The notes beneath the pieces were generated by a model. That model ran no database searches. It was not told the DNA's origin and was given only the letters and a program-made list of their open reading frames with translations. Shown here piece by piece: positions 1-11,636 of a stretch of 64,000 bases of DNA (position 1 is its first letter; each line of letters opens with the position of its first letter). Made by a program: the position numbers and the translations under genes. This stretch comes from Liolophura sinensis (taxonomy: Eukaryota > Mollusca > Polyplacophora > Chitonida > Chitonidae). The stretch covers positions 94,233,805-94,297,804 of the forward strand of contig NC_088295.1 in NCBI RefSeq assembly GCF_032854445.1, written 5' to 3'.

Positions 1-203
1 GAGGTCAGTATTTGAATGTATCATCTGGCTTGAACATTATGCAGTTTTACGAACTGCTCAGTCAGGGGGAACTACATGTACCTGTGTTTTCTGAATGCCT
101 TGTTACGATGTAAGAGTTCTTCACTCATCTCTCTGTTTTTCACTCCTTCAGGCTTGCTAATTTGCTGAGCATACGTTTGACCATTTACTCATCATGTTTT
201 CAG

Positions 204-423
204 CTAGCATTGGAAACAAAGCACCATTTTCCTACTTCTCTGCTGTGTGCTGGTTATACGGCAAGTACCTTTACCAGAAACTAGGTTATCCCATTGGATT
301 GGTGGACACTGATTGGGGTGGAACCCCTGTGGAAGCATGGTCATCCCCAGATGCTCTGGCTAAGTGTGGCCTTGACACCCAACTCCTGTACCGACCAAGG
401 CAACATTCCATCACCAAAGTGAG
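204..423 (+). CDS. SIAE: SIAE exon (first in window)
   Basis: The acceptor TTTTCAG ends at 203 and the exon enters with two bases of a split codon (GCT). It encodes ASIGNKAPFSYFSAVCWLYG and WGGTPVEAWSSPDALAKCG, the conserved SIAE core. I place the donor at 424 (AG|GTACAT) rather than at 419 (AAA|GTGAGG), because only the former leaves the two-base phase needed by the next exon. The 419 donor is the better consensus and could be used with an undetected exon. Confidence 0.8.
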
Positions 424-3400
424 GTACATCTGGGAGCCTCAGATACAGTGTCAATACAAGCACCTTATTTTGTTATCAGATTGTATGAGAGTTTTGGAGT
501 GTAGAAGCCTGTAAGAATTTGTTAGTTAGACTTGGAGTAAAATCTAGCAACGTAAACTAAGGCTGCAAGTAGATGTGTACCTGTGGGGACAGGAAGCTGT
601 AGATGTGTACCTGTGGGGACTGGAAGCTGTAGATGTGTACCTGTGGGGACTGGAAGCTGAAGGTTGTACCTGTGGGGACTGGAGGCTGTATATTGCACCT
701 GGGGGACTGGAGGCTGTGTACTTGTGGGGAACAGAGCCTTTAGACAAGAGGCTGTAGATCAGTACCTGAGGGGAGCGGAGGCTGTAGATGTGTACTTGAG
801 TGGACTGGAGGCTGGAGATGTGTACTTGTGTGGACTGGAGTCTGTAGATGTGTACTTGTGTAGACTGGAGGCTGTAATTGTGTACTTGTGTGGACTGCAG
901 GCTATGGTTGTGTACTTGTGTTGACTGGAGGCTGTAGATGTGTACTTGTGTGGACTGGAGGCTGTAGATGTGTACCCTGGGGACCGGATGCTGTAGATGT
1001 GTACCTGTGGGGACCGAAGACTGTAGATATGTACCTGTTGTTACTGGAGGCTGCATATGTGTACTTGTGGTTACTGGAGGCTGCATATGTGTACCTGTGG
1101 TTACTGGAAGCTGTAGAAGCATGTGTAACTGGAAGAACTGTGTACTTGTGGGGAACAGAGACTTTAGATATATAACTGTGTGGACAAGAGACTGTGGATC
1201 AGTACCTGAGGGGAGTGGAGGCTGCAGATGTGTACTTGTGTGGAGTAAAAGCTGTAGATGTGTACTTGTGTGGACTGGAGGCTGCAGATGTGTACTTGTG
1301 TGGACTGGAGTCTGTAGATGTGTACCTGTGTGGACTGGAGGCTGTAGTTGTGTACTTGTGTGGACTGGAGGCTTTGGTTGTGTACTTGTGTTGACTGGAG
1401 GCTGTAGATGTGTACTTGTGTGGATCGGAGGCTGTAGATGTGTACCTGTGGGGACCGAAGACTGTAGATATGTACCTGTGGTTACTGGAGGCGGCAGATG
1501 TGTACATGTGGGGACTGGAGGTTGTAGATTGTACTTGTGTGGACTGGAGGCTGTAGATGTGTACTTGTATGGACTGGAGGCTGTAAATTGGACTTGTGTG
1601 GACTGGAGGCTGTAGATATGTACTTGTGTGGCCTGGAGGCTGTAGATGTATACTTGTGTGGACTGGAGGCTATAGATACGTACTTGTGTGGACTGGAGGC
1701 TGAAGATTGTACCTGTGGGGACTGGAAGCTGTAGATTGTACCTGTGGGGACTGGAGGCTGTAGATGTGTACTTGTGGGGACCGAAGACTGTAGATATGTA
1801 CCTGTGGGGACTGAAGGCTGCATATGTGTACCTGTGGTAACTGAAGGGCTGTTGTTGTGTACTTTTGTGGACTGGAGGCTATACATGTGTACCTGTGAGG
1901 ACTGGAGGGTGTAGATTGTACTTGTGTGGACTGCAGGCTGCAGGTGTGTACCTGTGGGGACTGGAGGTAGTAGGTTGTAGTTGTGGGGATTGGAGGCTGT
2001 AGGTTGTAGTTGTGTGGACTAGAGGTTGTAGATGTGTACGTGGGGGGACTGGAGGGTGTAGATTGTACTTGTGTGGACTGGAGGCTGCAGATGTGTACCT
2101 GTGGGGACTGGAGGTTGTAGGTTGTAGTTGTGGGGACTGGAGATTGTAGGTTGTAGTTGTGTGGACTAGAGGTTGTAGATGTACACGTGGGGGGACTGGA
2201 GGGTGTAGATTGTACTTGTGTGGACTGGAGGCTGCAGATGTGTACCTGTGGGGACTGGAAGTTGTAGGTTGTAGTTGTGGGGACTGGAGATTGTAGGTTG
2301 TAGCTGTGTGGACTAGAGGTTGTAGATGTGTACGTGGGGGGACTGGAAGCTGTAGATGTTTACCTGGGAGGGACTGAAGACTGTAGATGTGTACCTGTGC
2401 GGACTGGAGGCTTTAAATGCATGTGTAACTGGGTGACTAGAGGCTGTAGATGTGTACCTCTGGGGAACTTGAGGCTGTAGATGTGTACTTGGCAGGACTG
2501 AAGACTGGAGATGTGTACCTGGGGGAACTGGAGGCTGTAAATACATGTGTAACTGAGGGGTTTGAAGGCTATAGATCTGGACGTCTACAGTGGGGAACTG
2601 GAGCTGTAGTTTGTGTACCTGGCAGGATTTAAGGCTGTAGATGTTTACCTCAGGTGACTGAAGGCTGTAGATGTGTACATGACAGGATTAAAGGCTGTAG
2701 ATGTGTACTTTGGGGGACTGGGTGCTGCAGATGTAGATATGTACATGAGAGACTGAAGGCTGTAGATGTGTACCCGTGTGGCCTCTAGGCTGTAGATTTA
2801 GATGTGTACCTGTGGGGACTGGAGGCTGTAGATAAGTACTTGTGGGGACTGGGGGCTGCAGATGTAGATGTGTACCTGGGGGACTGGAGGCTGTAGATAT
2901 CTACCTGGGGGACTGAAGACTGTAGATGTGCACCTGTGGGGACTGGAGGCTGGAGATCTGTACCTGTGGGGACTGAGGCTGTAGATGTAGATGTGTACTT
3001 TGGGTACTGCATGGTGTAGATGTGCACCACTGGAAACTGAAGAATCCTGTTTTCATTACAGAGGCCCGGATGACAAGAGCCAGCTGTACAATGCTATGAT
3101 ACACCCCATCCTCAACATGACCATATATGGAGCTATTTGGTACCAAGGTGAGGTTACATGTACAAGCAAGTAACATATCATGCCAGGTATCATTCCTCTA
3201 ATATTCCAAAACATGCAAATCTATACTCTGTGCTCAGGTTGACTGAGGACTTGGGGTACGAGTAATTCTGTGCTGTCCATGCTGTTTAGGGGTGTAAATG
3301 TATGGTACCTTCAATATTACCACTCTTGATTGCCCTCCTCACACTGCTTGTGGGTCCTTGGTGACAATGAATGATCGACGATGGTTGTGTGGCATTTGCA

Positions 3401-6400
3401 CAGTCTAACTTTTGTTGAAGTCCACTTGTCTTCTACCAGTATGGCGTGTATAGCTGTGGTTCACTTTGTGGGAAACTTTGCCCGTAACTTGTCAGGTGGG
3501 TGGATTATGCCTGTGGTTTCCTCCCCCCAATAAACTGACTGTTATAGTATTTATAAGTAAAAAAATTGGTAAAGTACGGCATGAAGCAACAATCAAGTAA
3601 ATGTGCTTGCTTTTTTTTTAATAAAGAAGGTTTTGTTTCATTATGTTTTTTTTGTTTTTTTTTTTGGTAAAGAAAAAACACCAAATGACAGGTGGCAAGT
3701 CATAAGTGATGGACATTGTAGTATACATTTATTGAAATGCAGTGTTTATTGTTTATGCATGTTTATGACTGAACCAGGAAAGTCTGTAAATATTTGGGAA
3801 TCTTGAAAGTTGCATATGAAGATATGATATGTGGTGCTATAGTGTTTTATTGTTTTGTGTTAATTAACCTGAGCAGTCAGAAATGTTTATATTTGACAGG
3901 TGAAGCAAATGCTGGCAGACCCAACACTTACAATTGTACCTTCCCCTCTATGATCTCAGACTGGAGATTGAAATTCAATGAAGGCAGTTTGGGAGAAACC
4001 AGTAACAAGTTTCCTTTTGGTTTTGTTCAGGTATATGGCTTTGTTTTAATTTCAAACAGTTGTGTTGTTGAGATGCCTACATTTCTAACATTCTTCAAGT
4101 GAATGCACATTTAATTCTGGGTTGCGTGACACCTAAGACGTTAAAAGAGGAAGTTAACCGGTATCAGTATAATGCCTTTGGTAGGGCAGCTAGATAAAGG
4201 AGTGGTGGAAATCTGTCCTGCAACAAGGAGGCACATTAAACATACATGCACCCTAAGGACTCCTTCGTCGTCATGTGACTAAAAAATTGTAAGTACAACG
4301 TTAAACCCTAAGCATGCACTCACTAACTCACTTGCATTTGAACCTGTAAGTACTGGATGTGTTCATCTTCAAGAAGCTTTTAGTGTCATTCAGTCATTCT
4401 ATTTTCACTTGTGTCATGGTGTTTTCACTTGTTGCCTTCTGTTTGCGCTGTGTTTTCACGTGTTCCCTACTGGTTTCACTTGTTCCTTCCGTTTTGAGTA
4501 GTTTTCTCCTGGTTCCTTCCGTTTTGAGTAGTTTTCTCCTGGTTCCTTCTGTTTTGAGTAGTTTTCTCCTGGTTCCTTCCGTTTTGAGTAGTTTTCCTCC
4601 TGGTTCCTTCTGTTTTCAGTTGTTTTCTGTTTTCAGCTGTGTGCTAATAGAACGACAGCTCCATTGTAACGGGCTTCCCTGACATTCGTGCATCAGACTG
4701 CTGACATGGGCTATGTGCCCAACCCCCTCTTGGAGAATGTGTTCATGTCTGTGGCCATGGGACTTGCCAGATTTCTCCTCTCCTTATGGCAGGTAATTTC
4801 CCACCTTTGGAGCACTGTACATCTATTTTGTGCTTGCAACAAACGTAGCCAAAAGATCTTTTCTCATAAGGCGACATACCTTTCGTGATACAGTATTAAG
4901 TCTTAATTAGTACGGTTACAAATAGATATTGATGAAAGTGCCTTCCCCCTGAATTATGCAAAGTTTCATTCCTTGGAATAGGCCTTAATACAGAAATAGT
5001 GTAACTCAGAAAAAGGAATCACTGAGTATTGCAGCATTCTGTTTTGCCATCATCATCATCAGAGCTGATGTAATATTACATTCCAGTGAATTGTGGTATT
5101 GTGTGTTTTCAGCTCTCCTTACAAATAAGCTCATTATTAAGATGCCTGTCTGTGTGATATTGAGTGATACACATTGTGTGTGTGTACTCTTCAGTGTGCA
5201 CCCTCATGGTAAGCAGGATGTCACCCAGGCTTGTCCCGTGTGATTTTGAGTGATACACATTGTGTGTGTGTACTCTTCAGTGTGCACCCTCGTGGTAAGC
5301 AGGATGTCACCCAGGCTTGTCTGCGTGATATTGAGTAATACACATTGTGTGTGTGTACTCTTTAATGTGCGCCCTCATGGTAAGCAGGATGTCACCCAGA
5401 GGCTAGCTTTATCAGGCTTGTCTGTGTGATATTGAGTAAATACACAATGTGTCTGTACTTTTTCAGTGTGCACCCTCGTGATAAGCAGGATGTCACCCAG
5501 AGGTTGGCTTTATCAGGCCTGTCCTGTGCCTACAACATACCAGATATCAAATTCCAAGGGCCACTGATAACGGCCTTCTATATCGATGTGGGCGTCTCTA
5601 CCCTGGGCTTTGACTATGATAACGGAACGTCTGCTATTGTTGTGAGGAACACGCAGGGATTTGAGGTTAGTAGAGTAGGCCTCTGAGTAGTCACTTGCTA
5701 CATGTAGAGCTGAAGCGAAACCAAGTCAAAGCTGTGAACACTAACAGCAACTTGACCAGTAGATCAGCCTATACACATGTCATCTCATGGATCACATATC
5801 TGTGTAAATATTGGTGACTGATACAGGTAGAGAAGATGAACATTACTTCTCCCCCCCTTGTTCTGTTGGGGTGGGGGAAGTCCTGTCCATCACTTGAGGT
5901 GTGTGATGGTGGATGACACGAATCATGACACACTGGCCACAGGTTGAGGTGTGTAATGGTTGATGACATGAATCATGACATGCTGGCCACAGGTTGAGGT
6001 GTGTGATGGTGGATGACATGAATCATGGACACACTGGCCACAGCTTGAGGTGTGTGATGGTGGATGACACTAATCATGACACGTTGGCCACAGCTTGATG
6101 TGTGTGATGGTTGATGACACGAATCATGACACGCTGGCCATAGGTTGAGGTGTGTAACGGTTTATGACACCAATCATGACACACTGGCCACAGCTTGAGG
6201 TGTGTGATGGTTGATGACACGAATCATGACACGCTGGCCACAGCTGATGTGTGTGACGGTTGATGACACGAATCATAATACGTTGGCCACAGGTTGAGGT
6301 GTGTGATGGTGGATGACATGAATCATGACAACACTGGCCACAGGTTGAGGTGTGTGATGGTGGATGACATGAATCATGACACGCTGGCAATAGGTTGAGG

Positions 6401-9400
6401 TGTGTAACGGTTTATGACACCAATCATGACACACTGGCCACAGCTTGAGGTGTGTGATGGTTGATGACACGAATCATGACACGCTGGCCATAGGTTGAGG
6501 TGTGTAACGGTTTATGACCACCAATCATGACACACTGGCCACAGCTTGAGGTGTGTGATGGTTGATGACACGAATCATGACACGCTGGCCACAGCTTGAT
6601 GTGTGTGACGGTTGATGACACGAATCATAATACGTGGCCACAGGTTGAGGTGTGTGATGGTGGATGACATGAATCATGACACACTGGCCACAGCTTGAGG
6701 TGTGTGATGGTGGATGACACTAATCATGACACACTGGCCACAGTTGAGGTGTGTGATGGTGGATGACATGAATCATGACACGCTGGCAATAGGTTGAGGT
6801 GTGTAATGGTTTATGACACCAATCATGACACACTGGCCACAGCTTGAGGTGTGTGATGGTTGATGACACGAATCATGACACGCTGGCCATAGGTTGAGGT
6901 GTGTAACGGTTTATGACACCAATCATGACACGCTGGCCACAGCTTGAGGTGTGTAATGGTTGATGACACTAATCATGACACGTTGGCCACAGCTTGAGGT
7001 GTGTGATGGTTGATGACATGAATCATGACACGCTGGCCACAGCTTGAGGTGTGTGATGGTTGATGACACGAATCATGTACACGCTGGCCACAGCTTAAGG
7101 TGTGTAATGTTTGATGACACTAATCATGACACGCTGGCCACAGCTTGGGGTGTGTAATGTTTGATGACACTAATCCTGACACACTGGCCACAGCTTGAGG
7201 TGTGTGATGGTGGATGACACTAATCATGACACGTTGGCCACAGCTTGAGGTGTGTGATGGTGGATGACATGAATCATGACACACTGGCCACAGCTTGAGG
7301 TGTGTGATGGTGGATGACACTAATCATGACACACTGGCCACAGGTTGAGGTGTGTGATGGTGGATGACACGAATCATGACACGTTGGCCACAGGTTGAGG
7401 TGTGTGACGGTGGATGACATGAATCATGACACACTGGCCACAGCTTGAGGTGTGTGACGGTTGATGACACGAATCATGACACGCTGGCCACAGCTTGATG
7501 TGTGTGACGGTTGATGACACGAATCATGACACGTTGGCCACAGGTTGAGGTGTGTGACGGTGGATGACATGAATCATGACACGCTGGCAATAGGTTGAGG
7601 TGTGTAATGGTTTATGACACCAATCATGACACACTGGCCACAGCTTGAGGTGTGTGATGGTTGATGACACGAATCATGACACGCTGGCCATAGGTTGAGG
7701 TGTGTAACGGTTTATGACACCAATCATGACACGCTGGCCACAGCTTGAGGTGTGTAATGGTTGATGACACTAATCATGACACGCTGGCCACAGGTTGAGG
7801 TGTGTGATGGTTGATGACATGAATCATGACACACTGGCCACAGCTTGAGGTGTGTGACGGTGGATGACATGAATCATGACACGTTGGCCACAGCTTGATG
7901 TGTGTGACGGTTGATGACACGAATCATAATACGTTGGCCACAGGTTGAGGTGTGTGATGGTGGATGACACTAATCATGACACACTGGCCATAGGTTGAGG
8001 TGTGTAATGGTTGATGACACGAATCATGACACGCTGGCCACAGGTTGAGGTGTGTGACGGTTGATGACACGAATCATGACACGTTGGCCACAGGTTGAGG
8101 TGTGTGATGGTGGATGACACTAATCATGACACGCTGGCCATAGGTTGAGGTGTGTAATGGTTGATGACACGAATCATGACACGTTGGCCACAGGTTGAGA
8201 AGTGTGTAATGTTTGATGACACTAATCATGACACACTGGCCACAGCTTGAGGTGTGTGATGGTGGATGACACTGATCATGACACGCTGGCCACAGGTTGA
8301 GGAGTGTGATGGTTGATGACATGAATCATGACACGCTGGCCACAGCTTGAGGTGTGTGATGGTGGATGACACTAATCATGACACGTTGGCCACAGCTTGA
8401 GGTGTGTGATGGTTGATGACATGAATCATGACACGCTGGCCACAGCTTGAGGTGTGTGATGGTTGATGACACGAATCATGACACGCTGGCCACAGCTTAA
8501 GGTGTGTAATGTTTGATGACACTAATCATGACACGCTGGCCACAGCTTGGGGTGTGTAATGTTTGATGACACTAATCCTGACACACTGGCCACAGCTTGA
8601 GGTGTGTGATGGTGGATGACACTAATCATGACACGTTGGCCACAGCTTGAGGTGTGTGATGGTGGATGACATGAATCATGACACACTGGCCACAGCTTGA
8701 GGTGTGTGATGGTGGATGACACTAATCATGACACACTGGCCACAGGTTGAGGTGTGTGATGGTGGATGACACGAATCATGACACGTTGGCCACAGGTTGA
8801 GGTGTGTGACGGTGGATGACATGAATCATGACACACTGGCCACAGCTTGAGGTGTGTGACGGTTGATGACACGAATCATGACACGCTGGCCACAGCTTGA
8901 TGTGTGTGACGGTTGATGACACGAATCATGACACGTTGGCCACAGGTTGAGGTGTGTGACGGTGGATGACATGAATCATGACACGTTGGCCACAGGTTGA
9001 GGTGTGTAATGGTTGATGACACGAATCATGACATGTTGGCCACAGGTTGAGGTGTGTGACGGTTGATGACACGAATCATGACACGCTGGCCACAGGTTGA
9101 TGTGTGTGACGGTTGATGACACGAATCATGACACGTTGGCCACAGGTTGAGGTGTGTGATGGTGAATGACACTAATTATGACACGCTGGCCATAGGTTGA
9201 GGTGTGTAATGGTTGATGACACGAATCATGACACGCTGGCCACAGGTTGAGGTGTGTGATGGTTGATGACACGAATCATGACACGTTGGCCACAGGTTGA
9301 GGTGTGTAATGGTTGATGACACGAATCATGACACGCTGGCCACAGGTTGAGGTGTGTGATGGTTGATGACACGCTGGCCACAGGTTGAGGTGTGTAATGG

Positions 9401-11636
9401 TTGATGACACTAATCATGACACACTGGCCACAGGTTGAGGTGTGTAATGGTTGATGACACAAATCATGACACACTGGCCACAGGTTGAGGTGTGTAACGG
9501 TTTATGACACCAATCATGACACACTGGCCACAGCTTGAGGTGTGTGATGGTTGATGACACGAATCATGACACGCTGGCCACAGGTTGAGGTGTGTAATGT
9601 TTGATGACACTAATCATGACACACTGGCCACAGGTTGAGGTGTGTGACGGTTGATGACACGAATCATGACACGCTGGCCACAGCTTGAGGTGTGTAATGG
9701 TTGATGACACTAATCATGACGCGCTGGCCACAGGTTGAGGTGTGTGATGGTTGATGACACGAATAATGACATGCTGGCCACAGCTTGATGTTTGTGACGG
9801 TTGATGACACGAATCATGACATGCTGGCCACAGCTTGAGAAGTGTGATGGTTGATGACACTAATCATGACATGCTGGCCACAGCTTGAGGTGTGTGATGG
9901 TTGATGACATGAATCATGACACGCTGGCCACAGCTTGAGGTGTGTGATGGTTGATGACACTAATCATGACACGCTGGCCACAGCTTGGGGTGTGTGATGG
10001 TTGATGACACTAATCATGACATGCTGGCCACAGCTTGAGGTGTGTGATGGTTGATGACATGAATCATGACAGCTGGCCACAGCTTGAGGTGTGTGATGGT
10101 GGATGACACGAATAATGACATGCTGGCCACAGCTTGATGTTTGTGACGGTTGATGACACGAATCATGACATGCTGGCCACAGCTTGAGAAGTGTGATGGT
10201 TGATGACACTAATCATGACATGCTGGCCACAGCTTGAGGTGTGTGATGGTTGATGACATGAATCATGACACGCTGGCCACAGCTTGAGGTGTGTGATGGT
10301 TGATGACACTAATCATGACACGCTGGCCACAGCTTGGGGTGTGTGATGGTTGATGACACTAATCATGACACGCTGGCCACAGCTTGAGGTGTGTGATGGT
10401 TGATGACATGAATCATGACACGCTGGCCACAGCTTGGGGTGTGTGACGGTTGATGACACGAATCATGACACACTGGCCACAACTTGAGGTGTGTAATGTT
10501 TGATGACACTAATAATGACATGCTGACCACAGCTTGGGGTGTGTGATGGTTGATGACACCAATCATGACACACTGGCCACAGGTTGAGGTGTGTGATGGT
10601 TGATGACACTAATCAGGACACACTGGCCACAGGTTGAGGTGTGTGACGGTTGATGATATGAATCATGACACGCTGGTCACAGCTTGAGGTGTGTGACGGT
10701 TGATGACACGAATCATGGCACACTGGCCACAGGTTGAGGTGTGTGATGGTTGATGACATGAATCATGACACGCTGGCCACAGCTTGGGGTGTGTAATGGT
10801 TGATGACACGAATCATGGCACGCTGGCCACAGGTTGAGGTGCGTAATTAATTATAAATGAATCATGACACGTTGGCCACAGGTTGGGGTGTGTGATGGTT
10901 GATGACACGAATCATGACACACTGGCCACAGGTTGAGATGTGTAATGGTTGATGACATGAATCATGGCACGCTGGCCACAGGTTGAAGTGTGTGATTGTT
11001 GATGACACGAACCATGACACACTGGCCACAGGTTGAGGTGTGTGATGGTTGATGACACGAATCATGACACACTGGCCACAGGTTGAGATGTGTAATGGTT
11101 GATGACATGAATCGTCACACACTGGCCACAGTTTGGATGAGGATTTTGATTTTGTACATATAGAACTATTGTTAAACTGTTTTATCTGTAGTCCAATACA
11201 AACAACACAGTGATAGTGTCTTTGTCATTGTTCTTGAAAGTTTACTTTCATATGGAGAGGAGAAGCTGATTTCTGTTGGTAGCTCTGATCTCTGAGCGTC
11301 AGTTTATCTTCGCTCCTGTTGTTGTCTCCTCAGGTCTGCTGCTCAACCAACAACCAATCATATTGCTCCTCAGACGCTGATCCTCGCTGGAAAGCTGTAC
11401 CAATCATCAAGAGTGATGTTCGCAGCGTTACGCTGTCTTACAAAAGCTGCGGCCAGGCTTACGTTGTGGGTCTGCGATATGCCTGGCGGGAGAGCCCATG
11501 TCCCTTCAAACAGTGTGCTGTCTATAGTAAAGAAAATGGCCTCCCTGCACCCCCTTTTGTTATCAATGGTTTGATTGGGTTAAAGGTGAAAACCTGGGGC
11601 CATATCCAGAAAGCCCTCCTAGATAATAAGATGTAA
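204..11636 (+). CDS. SIAE: Sialate O-acetylesterase (partial, 5' end outside window; six exons)
   Basis: Spliced gene; exons 204-423, 3062-3147, 3900-4030, 4637-4792, 5467-5665, 11334-11636. The translated exons follow animal SIAE in order: FSYFSAVCWLYGKYLY, GLVDTDWGGTPVEAWSS, YNAMIHPILNMTIYGAIWYQG, a WHQTAD-type block, HPRDKQDVTQRL, and a C-terminal GLRYAWRESPCPFKQC / PAPPF block. SIAE is a secreted/lysosomal SGNH-type esterase that removes 9-O-acetyl groups from sialic acids. The N-terminal signal peptide and catalytic-serine block lie upstream of base 1. All junction phases are mutually consistent except across the exon at 4637-4792, which carries three indels. Introns hold four tandem arrays, the largest 5.2 kb. 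It converges on DEDD about 7 kb downstream. The family assignment is secure. Whether this copy is functional is open, because five exons are intact and one is broken. Confidence 0.88.
560..3030 (+). repeat. 30-bp minisatellite, about 80 copies
   Basis: The unit is close to GCTGTAGATG TGTACTTGTG followed by TGGACTGGAG, with variants in a GTGGGGACTGGAG form. It occupies most of the first SIAE intron seen here. The period is a multiple of three, so it generates apparent ORFs on both strands; these are not genes. The 3' end of the array comes within about 30 bp of the next splice acceptor. Confidence 0.95.
3062..3147 (+). CDS. SIAE: SIAE exon with NAMIHP/IWYQG block
   Basis: Acceptor TTTCATTACAG is at 3061, donor GTGAGG at 3148. 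It encodes GPDDKSQLYNAMIHP and MTIYGAIWYQG, diagnostic for SIAE. The 30-bp minisatellite ends only about 30 bp upstream of this acceptor. Confidence 0.85.
3148..3899 (+). other. SIAE intron without further genes
   Basis: AT-rich intron sequence with poly-T runs near 3610-3665. A perfect octamer-type word ATGCAAAT lies at 3213-3220. I see no coding signal or mobile element in it. Confidence 0.6.
3900..4030 (+). CDS. SIAE: SIAE exon with GEANAGRPNTYNCTFPSMI block
   Basis: Acceptor TTTGACAG ends at 3899; the donor is GTATAT at 4031. The split glycine codon joins the previous exon to give WYQGEANAGRP. It continues with YNCTFPSMISDWRLKFNEG and FPFGFVQ, then ends in phase 0. The sequence is intact. 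Confidence 0.87.
4125..4335 (+). mobile_element. SINE 3' portion (family A, ACGTTAAA...CACTCACT tail)
   Basis: The segment GGTGGAAATCTGTCCTGCAA ... CTCCTTCGTCGTCATGTGAC ... CAACGTTAAACCC ... CACTCACTAACTC matches, on the opposite strand, the element at 21405-21720. Its tail is the kind seen on molluscan SINEs. The promoter-bearing 5' part is missing or too diverged to see. Confidence 0.7.
4485..4636 (+). repeat. 30-bp pyrimidine-rich repeat at a splice acceptor, 5 copies
   Basis: Units of the form GTTTTCTCCT GGTTCCTTCC GTTTTGAGTA are repeated about five times. The last copies change TTTTGAG to TTTTCAG, which is the acceptor of the SIAE exon at 4637. The real polypyrimidine tract and AG therefore belong to the array. 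Confidence 0.85.
4637..4792 (+). CDS. SIAE: SIAE exon with conserved IR(W)HQTADMGYVPNP block; three frameshifts
   Basis: Acceptor TTTTCAG ends at 4636, donor GTAATT starts at 4793. Homology moves through three frames. The entry frame starts LCAN and reaches a stop at 4667-4669. A second frame reads NDSSIVTGFPDIR from 4651. A third reads HQTADMGYVPNPLLENVFM and SVAM from 4691. A fourth segment, back in the 4671/4761 register, reads DLPDFSSPYG from 4761 and ends in the phase the next exon needs. The shifts fall near 4649, at 4690 (two bases missing where a Trp codon is expected) and at 4760 (one extra G). An intact exon would be 158 bp; this one is 156. Pseudogenisation or consensus error are the alternatives. 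Confidence 0.75.
5150..5466 (+). repeat. Three upstream copies of an exon's 3' splice site region (about 86 bp)
   Basis: Copies of the block GTGTGTGTACTCTTCAG plus TGTGCACCCTCRTGGTAAGC sit ahead of the real exon start at 5467, spaced 86, 85 and 101 bp. Copies 1 and 2 keep the AG (5193-5194, 5279-5280). Copy 3 has lost it (TTTAAT). In all three the exon's GTGATAAGC/ATGATAAGC position reads TGGTAAGC, creating a donor-like GTAAGC 14 nt after the acceptor. Confidence 0.85.
5467..5665 (+). CDS. SIAE: SIAE exon with HPRDKQDVTQRL block
   Basis: Acceptor TTTTTCAG ends at 5466, donor GTTAGT at 5666. It encodes SVHPRDKQDVTQRLALSG, then FQGPLITAFYIDVG and IVVRNTQGFE, and is intact. Its first bases and its acceptor are repeated three times upstream (5195, 5281, 5366). 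Confidence 0.87.
5885..11140 (+). repeat. 50-bp minisatellite, about 105 copies
   Basis: The unit is AATCATGACA CGCTGGCCAC followed by AGCTTGAGGT GTGTGATGGT TGATGACACG, 50 bp. It fills almost the whole intron between the last two SIAE exons. Variants (CAGG/CAGC, GATGG/GACGG, TTGATG/GGATG) recur in blocks. A large internal duplication places near-identical segments about 1402 bp apart, around 6940-7580 and 8345-8982. A smaller one repeats at 350 bp (9761 and 10111). Confidence 0.95.
11334..11636 (+). CDS. SIAE: SIAE terminal exon
   Basis: Acceptor GTCTCCTCAG ends at 11333. It runs 101 codons in phase 0 to TAA at 11634-11636. It encodes VCCSTNNQSYCSSDADPRW, SYKSCGQAYVVGLRYAW, RESPCPFKQCAVYS and GLPAPPFVI, all typical of the SIAE C-terminal domain. 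The cysteine-rich composition fits a secreted protein. Confidence 0.9.
   Translation, partial: VCCSTNNQSYCSSDADPRWKAVPIIKSDVRSVTLSYKSCGQAYVVGLRYAWRESPCPFKQCAVYSKENGLPAPPFVINGLIGLKVKTWGHIQKALLDNKM

Noticed and set aside
544-1615. Overlapping ORFs of up to 215 codons on both strands
   Set aside because: They are translations of a 30-bp repeat whose period is a multiple of three; protein repeats VDVYLCGLEA are an artefact.
4359-4682. 107-codon ORF running into the broken SIAE exon
   Set aside because: It reads the 30-bp pyrimidine repeat and then a non-homologous frame of the exon; the SIAE-like residues are in other frames.
5885-11140. CRISPR-like regular repeat
   Set aside because: The 50-bp units are head-to-tail with no unique spacers, in a spliced animal gene.
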